Shown: one piece after another, positions 34,043 to 41,128 of the stretch
How positions within the stretch are numbered: the first letter of the stretch is position 1
Layout: each line of letters opens with the position of its first letter
Assembly: GCF_016785085.1 (NCBI RefSeq)
Contig: NZ_JAENHO010000011.1
Location: 186,001 to 250,000, forward strand
Direction: 5' to 3'
Length of the DNA stretch: 64,000 nt
DNA from: Paractinoplanes lichenicola
GTDB taxonomy: Bacteria > Actinomycetota > Actinomycetes > Mycobacteriales > Micromonosporaceae
Program-made: the position numbers and the translations under genes
Notes under the pieces: generated by a model
Seen by the model: the letters and a program-made list of their open reading frames with translations, nothing else
Told to the model about the DNA's origin: nothing
Database searches by the model: none

Positions 34043-34943
34043 CTACGCGGCGAATCGGCGGCGGAAACGCCGCCAGCCGCCGCCCGCGCCGGTGACGATC
34101 CGGTCGCCGATGATGACCCACTCGGCCAGCAGCGAGGCCGCCCGGTCCATCGTGCGGCGGGCCTGCTCGAAATCCTCGCCGTCGTGGCGCAGCAGCCACA
34201 GGTCGCGGGCCTGGTCCCACGCGCGGGCGCGGGTCACGGTGACGAGCACGCGCTGGCTCCAGTCGTCGAGCGGGCCGACGAACTCGTCCAGCTCCAGCTG
34301 CCACTTCGTCGAGAAGCCGCGGCGCAGGGGCGGGATCTCCTCGTAGAAGATCTCGTTGACCAGCAGGTAGTCGGGGTGGATGGTGTCGTCCTCGGCGTGC
34401 GGCGCGCCCGTCTCGTTCCACGTGCCGATCAGCGCCAGCGCCAGGTCGTGGTTGATGTGCGCGTTGACGCCGAGCATGGCCGCGGTCAGCCGGCTCATCC
34501 TGGTGTCGCCGGCCCGCTTGAACAGGACCTCCCAGACGTCGGGGGGTCTCCTCGTCGTCGTTGTTCCACAGGTCGAGCGCGGCGAAATAGCGCTTGGCGA
34601 ACTCGATGTCGAGCAGCTCGAGGAAGTCGGGCTCGTTGACGCCGGTCAGGATGGCGTGCTCCACCCGCCGGGTGATCTTGAGGTAGAGCGAGTTGAACGC
34701 GGACACCCTGTTCTTGGCCGGGCTGGGCGGCAGCTCGTCGAGGACGGCCTGCAACGCCACGAGCCGGGTGACGACCGACCCGATGCTCTGCGGCTGCTCG
34801 CCGAGCAGCTCGGTCACCTTCTCGCGCAGCGGATGCCAGCCGCGGCCGGCCGGGATCTCGAGCGCCGACAGCTCGATCCGCTTGGTGCGCATCAGCTCGG
34901 CGCTCCCCCGCGCGAGCTCACGATCAAACGCCGTGGCAGTCAT
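34043..34943 (-). pseudogene. DUF5995-family protein split by a one-base frameshift
   Basis: From ATG 34943 the frame gives MTATAFDRELARG through EFAKRYFAALDLWNNDDEET. After a run of six C (six G on the plus strand, 34541-34546) it becomes non-protein-like. Dropping one C restores ETPDVWEVLFKRAG, then MSRLTAAMLGVNAHINHDLA to the stop at 34043. The joined product (about 299 residues) has the DUF5995 pattern with AHINHDLALAL as likely metal ligands. Either the assembly has an extra base in a homopolymer or the gene is a fresh, possibly reversible, null. Function of the family unknown. Confidence 0.8.
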
Positions 34944-35019
34944 GCCGAACACAATTCGCTTCCGAACGGCTTCGCACCACCTCCGTGTCGGCAAACTTAC
35001 CGACGGCGGCCCCCAGGGG

Positions 35020-35297
35020 TCAGAACTGGAACACCGGCCAGCGGTCGACCGGCTGGAACCCGAGCGCCGCGTTGACCGCCCGCATAGGAGTGTTCTCCTC
35101 GGCGTTCCACGCCTCGATCACGCGCAGGGCCGGCACCCCGGCCCGGGCGTACGCGTGGTTGGCCGCCTTCACGATCAGCCCGACGGATGCTCGAACCGGG
35201 CCAGGTGTTCCCGCCGGCTGGGCGCGAGAACGTCCGGCGCCTCGACCATCACGTCGTACCACTGATCCATCGCGATCGGGTCGAGCGGACTCGTCAT
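35020..35297 (-). pseudogene. Remnant of a GNAT acetyltransferase with its centre deleted
   Basis: ATG 35297 overlaps the M20 peptidase stop (ATGA) and opens 40 residues, MTSPLDPIAMDQWYDVMVEA onward, to a TGA at 35177-35175. From that point a different frame continues as GLIVKAANHAYARAGVPALR and IEAWNAEENTPMRAVNAALG, the C-terminal acetyl-CoA region of GNAT enzymes, ending at 35020. The usual 80 or more central residues are missing. A deletion plus frame change probably removed them. Confidence 0.65.
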
Positions 35298-36376
35298 GCC
35301 TTCAACCCCGTGATCAAGGCCTCGAGGAGGTCCGTGCGGTCGGCGATCCCCTGGACGGAGACCCATTCGTGGCGGGCGTGCGCTCCTCCGCCGGGCGGGG
35401 CCAGGCCGTCGACCGTGGGGCGGCCCATCGCGCCGGTGGTGTTGGTGTCGGCGGCGCCGTCTGCCGGATGCCCGTCGAGCGTCTGCCCGATCCCGGCGGC
35501 CACGGCGACGATCCGCGCCAGCAGGCCGGTGGTCGGTTCGGCCTCGCGCCACGTGGGCCGGTGCGCGAGCAGCGTCGTCGTCAAAGCAGCCCTTTCCCGT
35601 ACGGGGGTGAGCCCGTCGAGCGCGCCCAGGACCGCCCGCTCGTCGTCCAGGGAGACGAAGCGCAGCCCCAGGTCGGCCCGCGCGTGCCCGGCGACCACGT
35701 TGGTGCGGCCGCCGCCGGCGATCGTACCCGCGTTGAGCAGCACCGGCCGTCCCTCGACGAGCGCCCGCACCCGAACCAGCTGGTCGACCAGCTCGTCGAT
35801 CGCGTTGACGCCGGCGTCGGGATCCAGGGCGGCATGGGCCTCGACGCCGGTGACCTCGATGCGGGCCCGCGTGCTGCCCCGGCGGCCCGTCTTCAGGTCG
35901 CCGCCCGGGTGCGGCGGTTCCATGCCGAGCACCGCGGCGGCCCGTACGGCCTCGGCGCGCACCAGGTCACCCGCGGTCGGCGAGCCGATCTCCTCGTCGG
36001 CGGCGACGACGACCCGTACCTCGGGGTGGTCTTGATCTGTGCCTCGCAGCCGGGTGACCGCGGCGAGCAGCGCGACCAGGCCCGCCTTGGTGTCGTAGAC
36101 GCCCGGCCCGCGCACGGTGTCGCCGTCGACCGTGAACGGCATCGAGGCCAGCGTGCCGACCGGCCACACCGTGTCGTAGTGGCTGAGCAGCAGCAGCTCA
36201 CCGCCGGTGACACCGCGGGCGGGCAGGGTCCAGAGCAGATGGCCGCCCTCGCGCGCGGTCGCGAACCCGGCCTCGGCGGCGTCGGCCTCGAGCACCTCGG
36301 CCAGGGCGGCGAGCGCGCGGGAATCCCCGGTCGGCGACTCCAGGCCGGCGTATTGGCGCAGCTTGTCGAGCATCAT
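35294..36376 (-). CDS. M20-family metallopeptidase/deacylase
   Basis: 360 residues. Zinc-site motifs of the M20A group: SHYDTVWP, GPGVYDTKAG, ADEEIGSPTAG with the catalytic glutamate pair, GMEPPHPGGDL, and the dimerisation domain starting ARIEVTGVEAHAA. It resembles glutamate carboxypeptidase (CPG2) and N-acyl-amino-acid deacylases. Divergent from the GNAT-SIS-racemase operon, so it may remove an N-succinyl or N-acyl group from an L-amino acid. ATG 36376 (or 36373). Confidence 0.88.
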   Translation of the reverse strand: MMLDKLRQYAGLESPTGDSRALAALAEVLEADAAEAGFATAREGGHLLWTLPARGVTGGELLLLSHYDTVWPVGTLASMPFTVDGDTVRGPGVYDTKAGLVALLAAVTRLRGTDQDHPEVRVVVAADEEIGSPTAGDLVRAEAVRAAAVLGMEPPHPGGDLKTGRRGSTRARIEVTGVEAHAALDPDAGVNAIDELVDQLVRVRALVEGRPVLLNAGTIAGGGRTNVVAGHARADLGLRFVSLDDERAVLGALDGLTPVRERAALTTTLLAHRPTWREAEPTTGLLARIVAVAAGIGQTLDGHPADGAADTNTTGAMGRPTVDGLAPPGGGAHARHEWVSVQGIADRTDLLEALITGLKA

Positions 36377-36403
36377 ATACGGACGCTAAGTTCGCTCCCC
36401 CAC

Positions 36404-36453
36404 GTTGTCAACGGCCGCTGCCGGGGGCAAGATGACGAACATACGGTACGTAT
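36404..36453. promoter_or_regulatory. Inverted repeats in the M20/GNAT divergent gap
   Basis: GTTGTCAAC (36404-36412) and ATACGGTACGTAT (36441-36453, arms ATACG/CGTAT) are both symmetric and lie in the 90-base gap between the divergent genes. ATACGG also occurs at 36376-36381 next to the peptidase start. The SIS protein encoded two genes on lacks a DNA-binding domain, so the regulator is unknown. Confidence 0.35.
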
Positions 36454-36466
36454 CTTGGAGGTCGAT

Positions 36467-37141
36467 GTGGGGATCGAGGTGCGCGACCTGGCCGGGCTGC
36501 ACGAGTGGTCGCTGGCGTCGGCGCTCTACCGGGCCGTCTTCGGATACACCCATCCCGAGTTCGGCATCAGCCCGCGCCTGCTGGCCGCCCTGCGCGAGAA
36601 CTCGGGGTCGGTGATCGGCGCCTTCGACGGGCCCGCCCTGGTCGGCTTCTGCTACGGCTTCACCGCGGTCGACAGCGGCGAGATCTACCACTACTCCCAG
36701 GCGGCGGCGGTCGCGCCCCGCTCCCAGGGCTTGGGGATCGGCCGCCGGCTCAAGTTCGCCCAGGCCGAGGCGGCGCGGGCCACGGGCGCCCGCACGATGC
36801 GATGGACCTTCGACCCGTACGCCCTCCGCAACGCCCACTTCAACCTGTCGGTGCTCGGCGCCACAGCCGTGAAGTTCCTCCCCGACTACTACGACGACGG
36901 CTCCTCCGACCGCCTTCTCGTCACATGGAACCTGACCGCCGCTCACCCCCTCCCCCGCGGATCTGGTCTGCCGGACGTCACCTGCCGGGCTGTTCATGCT
37001 CGCTTCGCCGCGCCCGAGGCCGCCGAACGCGCCCGGCTGCGGGAGGCGCTCATGGCACGCTTTCAGGACGGCGGCGTCCTCGTCGCTGTGGAAACGCACG
37101 GCGATCAGGCCATCTACCGGTTCGAGAGGGCAGCGAAGTGA
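36467..37141 (+). CDS. COG3375-type GNAT acyltransferase
   Basis: 224 residues. GNAT core with ACYL-CoA loop RSQGLGIGRRLKFAQ, preceded by PALVGFCYGFTAVDSGEIY and followed by MRWTFDPYALRNAHFNLSVL and SSDRLLVTW. The WTFDP...NAxFNL pattern marks the COG3375 group, members of which sit beside N-succinylamino-acid racemases in Geobacillus and act as amino-acid N-succinyltransferases. GTG 36467 has GGAGG five bases before it. Its TGA overlaps the SIS gene (GTGA). Confidence 0.85.
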   Translation: MGIEVRDLAGLHEWSLASALYRAVFGYTHPEFGISPRLLAALRENSGSVIGAFDGPALVGFCYGFTAVDSGEIYHYSQAAAVAPRSQGLGIGRRLKFAQAEAARATGARTMRWTFDPYALRNAHFNLSVLGATAVKFLPDYYDDGSSDRLLVTWNLTAAHPLPRGSGLPDVTCRAVHARFAAPEAAERARLREALMARFQDGGVLVAVETHGDQAIYRFERAAK

Positions 37142-37764
37142 CCTCCAGCCCCGCCGAGCGGTTCGACCGCAACGTGCAGCGGCGCTCGGCCCAGGTGCTC
37201 AAGCAGCGCGTGCTCGACCAGCAGCGCGAGGCGTTCGAGAAGGCCCTCGCGTGGGCCGCCGAGCACGACGCCATCGAGCAGGCCGCGGCCCGCATAGTCT
37301 CGGCCCGGCGGCGCTACCTGCTCGGCAACGGCAAGTCGTTCGGCTACGCGTCGATGCTCAACGCCGACCTCAGCGCGGGCCTGTCCGGCGTACACCTGGT
37401 CGACGGGGCGGGCCTGCGGCCGCTCGACGTGCTCGGCGACATCCGCCAGGGCGACCTGCTCGTGGCGATCCTGATGTCGCGCTACCGCCGGGACACGGTG
37501 GCGGTGGCCGAGTCGTACGTGTCCCGCGGCGGCGAATTGGTGCTGATCACCGACTCGGAGGACGCGCCGCTGACCGCCAAGGCGTCGACCCGCATCGTCA
37601 TCGGCACCGACACGGCCTCGTACGCGAGCTCTCCGACCTCGGTCGTGCTGGCGCTGCACCTGCTCGCCACGCTCACCATCGCCAGCTCGAAAGGGGCCGG
37701 CCGCCGCCTGCACGAGCGCGACGCCCTGGCCGCCGAACTCGACCTCTACGTGGAGCCGGCATGA
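37138..37764 (+). CDS. SIS-domain protein (RpiR-like without helix-turn-helix)
   Basis: 208 residues. The SIS fold shows ARRRYLLGNGKSFGYASML, DLLVAILMSRYRRDTVAVAE, GGELVLITDSEDAPLTAKAS, ending with LALHLLATLTIA. RpiR/MurR regulators pair such a domain with an N-terminal helix-turn-helix, but here the first 40 residues are only a charged helix. It could bind a sugar phosphate or be an isomerase. Overlaps both neighbours by four bases, so it is firmly in the racemase operon. Confidence 0.82.
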   Translation: MTSSPAERFDRNVQRRSAQVLKQRVLDQQREAFEKALAWAAEHDAIEQAAARIVSARRRYLLGNGKSFGYASMLNADLSAGLSGVHLVDGAGLRPLDVLGDIRQGDLLVAILMSRYRRDTVAVAESYVSRGGELVLITDSEDAPLTAKASTRIVIGTDTASYASSPTSVVLALHLLATLTIASSKGAGRRLHERDALAAELDLYVEPA

Positions 37765-38876
37765 CCCGCATTCAAAGCATCGAGATGTTCCGCGTACGGC
37801 TTCCGCTCGTGCACGAATTCACGACAAGCTCGCACGCCAAGCGCTCGCTGGAACACATCCTGGTCGCGCTGACCGCCACCGACGGCACTGTGGGCTGGGG
37901 CGAGATCGCCTCCCCGAGCGGCCCGTTCTATTCGGCCGAAACCGTCGAGAGCTGCTGGGCCGTGGCCCGCGACCACCTGGCCCCGATCGTGCTGCGCACC
38001 GACTGGGATCATCCCGCCACGCTGGCCGCCGCCCTGGCCAAGGTGCGCGGCAACCATTTCGCCCGCGCCGGCTTCGACATGGCGGCGTGGTCGGTGTGGT
38101 CGTCCGCGCACGGCGTCCCGTTGGCGGCCGCGCTCGGCGGCACCCGTTCCACGGTCGAGGCGGGCGTCTCGCTGGGCATCGAGCCGACGATCGACGACCT
38201 GCTGGCCCAGGTCGCGCCGCGCGTGGCCGAGGGCTACCGCCGCGTCAAGCTGAAGATCGCCCCAGGCTGGGACCTGGACCCCGTACGGGCGGTGCGGTCG
38301 GCTTTTCCCGACGTCCCGCTGCACGTCGACGCGAACGGCGCCTACGGCGTCGACCACCTCCCCGTCATGCGAGAGCTCGACAAGCTCGGCCTCCTGATGA
38401 TCGAGCAGCCGTACGCTCCCCGCGCGCTCGCCGACCTGGCCGACCTGCAAGCCGAACTGGACACCCCGATCTGCCTCGACGAGTCCATCGAGGAGGTCGA
38501 CGACCTGATCACGGCCCTGCGCCTGGGCGCGGGCCGCATCCTCAACATCAAGGTCTCCCGCATGGCCGGCCTGACCCCCGCCGTACGGGCCCACAACCTC
38601 GCCCAGGACCACGGCCTGCCGGTCTGGTGCGGCGGCATGCACGAATTCGGCATCGGCCGCGCCGCCAACGTGGCCCTCAGCGCCCTCCCCGGCTTCACCC
38701 TGCCCTCAGACGTCTCCGGCTCCGACAAGTACTACGCCCGCGACGTCACCACGACCCCCATCATCAGCACGAACGGCCAGGTCGAAGTCCCCACGATCTA
38801 TGGCCTGGGCCGCGACCCCGACTTCGCTTTCATCCAAGCCAACACCACCACCAGCTGGCACTCTCACACTCCATGA
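37761..38876 (+). CDS. N-acyl/N-succinylamino-acid racemase or o-succinylbenzoate synthase (enolase superfamily)
   Basis: 371 residues, muconate-lactonizing subgroup. Catalytic lysine in RVKLKIAPG, metal ligands in HVDANGAYG, MIEQPYAP and CLDESIEE, second lysine in LNIKVSRMAG. These are OSBS/NSAR signatures. No other menaquinone genes are near. Instead COG3375 GNAT and M20 deacylase flank it, the trio described by Sakai and co-workers (2006) for one-way conversion of D- to L-amino acids through N-succinyl intermediates. NSAR activity is therefore the better guess. Confidence 0.85.
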   Translation: MTRIQSIEMFRVRLPLVHEFTTSSHAKRSLEHILVALTATDGTVGWGEIASPSGPFYSAETVESCWAVARDHLAPIVLRTDWDHPATLAAALAKVRGNHFARAGFDMAAWSVWSSAHGVPLAAALGGTRSTVEAGVSLGIEPTIDDLLAQVAPRVAEGYRRVKLKIAPGWDLDPVRAVRSAFPDVPLHVDANGAYGVDHLPVMRELDKLGLLMIEQPYAPRALADLADLQAELDTPICLDESIEEVDDLITALRLGAGRILNIKVSRMAGLTPAVRAHNLAQDHGLPVWCGGMHEFGIGRAANVALSALPGFTLPSDVSGSDKYYARDVTTTPIISTNGQVEVPTIYGLGRDPDFAFIQANTTTSWHSHTP

Positions 38877-39310
38877 CAACCATCTACACCGCTGCAGGCG
38901 AACTAGAAGGCCTCGTACGCCTGGCCACCGCCTGGCACACCCGAGTGCTGGCCGACCCGGTAGTAAGCCACGCCTTCAGCCACGGCTACCACCCCGACCA
39001 CACGGCCCGCCTAGCCGCCTACTGGTCCGAGGCCCTCGGCGGCCCGCCCTCGGGCCTGGACGAGTCCACAATCGTCCGCATGCACAGCGGCAACGGCCCC
39101 CACGAAGACATGAACCAAAGAGCCATAGCCTGCTTCGACCAGGCAATGACCGACACAGGCTTGACGGACAACCCCCTGCGCCAGGCCCTGCACGACTATT
39201 TCGCCTGGTCCACAAACACCTCAATGAACCGCTACCACACCACAGCCAACGAAGTCCCAGACAACCTCCCCATCCCCCACTGGTCGTGGAACGGCTTGCA
39301 AACTATCTAG
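38873..39310 (+). CDS. Group II truncated haemoglobin (trHbO-like)
   Basis: 145 residues, 2-over-2 globin. YWSEALGGPPSGLDES and VRMHSGNGPHEDMNQRAIAC place the proximal histidine (HSGN or HEDM region), and WSTNTSMNRYH provides the group-II Trp region. It probably binds oxygen or nitric oxide. ATG 38873 overlaps the racemase stop, an odd operon partner. An oxygen-sensitive step or NO defence are possible links, but nothing here proves either. Confidence 0.85.
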   Translation: MTTIYTAAGELEGLVRLATAWHTRVLADPVVSHAFSHGYHPDHTARLAAYWSEALGGPPSGLDESTIVRMHSGNGPHEDMNQRAIACFDQAMTDTGLTDNPLRQALHDYFAWSTNTSMNRYHTTANEVPDNLPIPHWSWNGLQTI

Positions 39311-39444
39311 GTCTTCGCTGTTGAACCTGAACCACAGAATGACGAGTTGCACCCACCCGAAGCCTGATTACGGCATCGAGTGTCACCGCAACCACCCACA
39401 AAGACCGCCCAAAAAATTCCATTAAAATGCAACGAGCACACGCA

Positions 39445-40566
39445 TCACTCCTCCCCCGACCCACCACGGGTTGAGAGCCGCAGCCACACTCCACGCGCCC
39501 AAAAGCCACGGCAGAGCGCCCACGAGACGGGGACGAGCCGTCCGCGCCGCCGGAAAACGCAGGCATCCACCCAGGAGTCCAAGCTGGGCGAGCCGAGAAC
39601 GAGCCACCACAAATCAAAGTCGTGACTGGGCGGGCCTTCGACGCCGGACGCAGACCCTAGCCGGCGCCCCGCCCAGAAGTCAGGACAGGTCGCGCCTGGA
39701 CCAGAGCTCGGACCAGCGCTGGGAACGGGTCTGGAGCTGGGGCCGGGAACGGGTCTGGGGCTGGGGCCAGGACCGGGGCCGGGGCCGGGGCCAGGAGCGG
39801 GGCCGGGGCTGGGATTAGGACCAGGGCCGGGACTGGGACCGGAGCCGGGGCCAGGACTGGAGCCGGGGCCAGGACCGGGGCCGGGGCCAGGGACCGGGAC
39901 CGGGGCCAGGACCGGGACCGGGGCCAGGACCGGGACCGGGGCCGGGGCCGAGGCTGGGGCCGGGGCCGGGCCTGGGACCAGGACTGGAGCCGGGGCCGAG
40001 GCTGGGGCTGGGACCAGGACTGGAGCCGGGGCTGGGGCTGGGCCTGGGGCCGGGGCCAGCACCGAGGGGGCCGGAGCCGACCGGACCAGGCCAGAGCGGG
40101 GCGATATCGGAGCTGATGCCGGGCGGGCCGAGACCGGGCGGGCCGGGGCCACGGCCGCGCGAGTTGGCGACACAGCCGGGCGAGTTGGGAGCCGGTTCGA
40201 GCTGGCGGGACGAGCTGCGGGCGTGGCCCGACCGGCTGGACGAGTCGAAGGCACAACCGAACCGGCCGGGCGAGCGGGCGAGATCGGCGGGCGGAGCGAA
40301 CCCGAGGCTGGCCGCGAGGATGCAGGCTGCCTGCTCATGGACGCAGCGGGACGGCTCGATTGGGCATTGCGACTCGAAAGACCGGATGCATCACGGCTGC
40401 GCAGCCACGCCAATTTCTCGGCATGCCGGCGCTGCAAACCCCACGCCCGACGCTTCTGATGCTCACGCCGAAATTCTTCTGCACTGGGAGAATAATTGCG
40501 CGCCAGAGTCCGATCACGCATTGCAGCGGTATCGGCTCGGCTGAACAACGAGATCTGCCCCTTCAT
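39445..40566 (-). CDS. Pro/Ala/Gly-rich low-complexity protein with conserved N-terminal head
   Basis: 373 residues. The first 60 (MKGQISLFSRADTAAMRDRT, then EEFRREHQKRRAWGLQRRHA) look like an ordinary conserved helical head of a kind I associate with Micromonosporaceae hypotheticals. Residues 65-290 are disordered Arg/Pro/Ala and then PVPVLA- and GPGP-type repeats from an 18-bp minisatellite. The last 80 residues are Trp/Arg-rich and may be out of the original frame. The start ATG 40566 follows an AT-rich leader. Function unknown. Confidence 0.55.
   Translation of the reverse strand: MKGQISLFSRADTAAMRDRTLARNYSPSAEEFRREHQKRRAWGLQRRHAEKLAWLRSRDASGLSSRNAQSSRPAASMSRQPASSRPASGSLRPPISPARPAGSVVPSTRPAGRATPAARPASSNRLPTRPAVSPTRAAVAPARPVSARPASAPISPRSGLVRSAPAPSVLAPAPGPAPAPAPVLVPAPASAPAPVLVPGPAPAPASAPAPVPVLAPVPVLAPVPVPGPGPGPGPGSSPGPGSGPSPGPGPNPSPGPAPGPGPGPGPGPSPRPVPGPSSRPVPSAGPSSGPGATCPDFWAGRRLGSASGVEGPPSHDFDLWWLVLGSPSLDSWVDACVFRRRGRLVPVSWALCRGFWARGVWLRLSTRGGSGEE
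39717..40070. repeat. GGxCCGGGGCC minisatellite, partly an 18-bp tandem unit
   Basis: Purine-rich plus-strand runs of GGGACCGGGGCCAGGACC repeat with 18-bp phase between about 39890 and 39950, and with 6- and 12-bp variants on both sides. On the minus strand they encode PVPVLA and PGPG repeats of the Pro-rich protein. Prone to slippage and to assembly error. Confidence 0.85.
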
Positions 40567-41128
40567 CTAGATATTATCCCGAATCCAGATCCGCCTTGTC
40601 AGCATTCGATCATGCCAATCAGAGTTTCGTCGCGACAAGAACCGCCAGCTCAGGAAACGCGACCAAAGGAAACGACGAGCCAATCACTTTACAGCGAAAT
40701 AGCTATTATGAACAAAGGACAGACGGCGCAGGCAAGGAACGACAGGCGCGTGGGCGGTGGCTGCAAGCGGGGTAGGCGGTGCCTACAAACGAGGCGGGGG
40801 CGACGAAAAGGCGGGGTGGGCGGGGGCGACGGGCGAGGCAGGGTGGGCGGGGGCGACGGGCGAACCGGGGTGGGCGGGGGCGACCGGCGAACCGGGGTGG
40901 GCGGGGGCGACCGGCAAACCGCGGCGGGCGAGGCGACCGGCAAACCGCGGCGGCCGGGGACGACCGGCGAGGGGGGCGACGAAGACGCGGGCACAAGTGG
41001 GGTGGGCGGCGGGCGATGCGGGGGCTGGAGGCGAAGTAGGCGGTAGCAGCAGGCGAGGTGTGGCAGCCGCCGCCGGGTGCCGGCCGACGTGGAGATGGCG
41101 GAGGTGTGGTGACAGGTGCGGTGGGCGG
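40567..41128. other. Gene-poor interval with AT-rich leader and minisatellite
   Basis: The first 150 bases (40567-40720) are markedly AT-richer than the rest of the window and look like the promoter or leader of the minus-strand Pro-rich gene. From 40740 on it is G-rich repeat on the plus strand. Both strands stay open through the repeat (9-residue repeats such as PGWAGATGE on plus), but no start, family or ribosome site supports a gene. Confidence 0.6.
40813..40964. repeat. 27-bp minisatellite, four good and two degenerate copies
   Basis: Units beginning GGGGTGGGCGGGGGCGAC start at 40813, 40840 (first base A), 40867 and 40894, exactly 27 bases apart, then two diverged units at 40921 and 40947. 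Being a multiple of three, it keeps either strand open. G-runs on the plus strand could form quadruplex. Confidence 0.85.

Noticed and set aside
34541..34546. Programmed ribosomal frameshift in the DUF5995 gene
   Set aside because: No slippery heptamer with downstream pseudoknot is evident, and the family is not known to use recoding; indel or mutation is simpler.
40813..40964. CRISPR array
   Set aside because: Units are contiguous 27-bp repeats without unique spacers and no cas gene is present.
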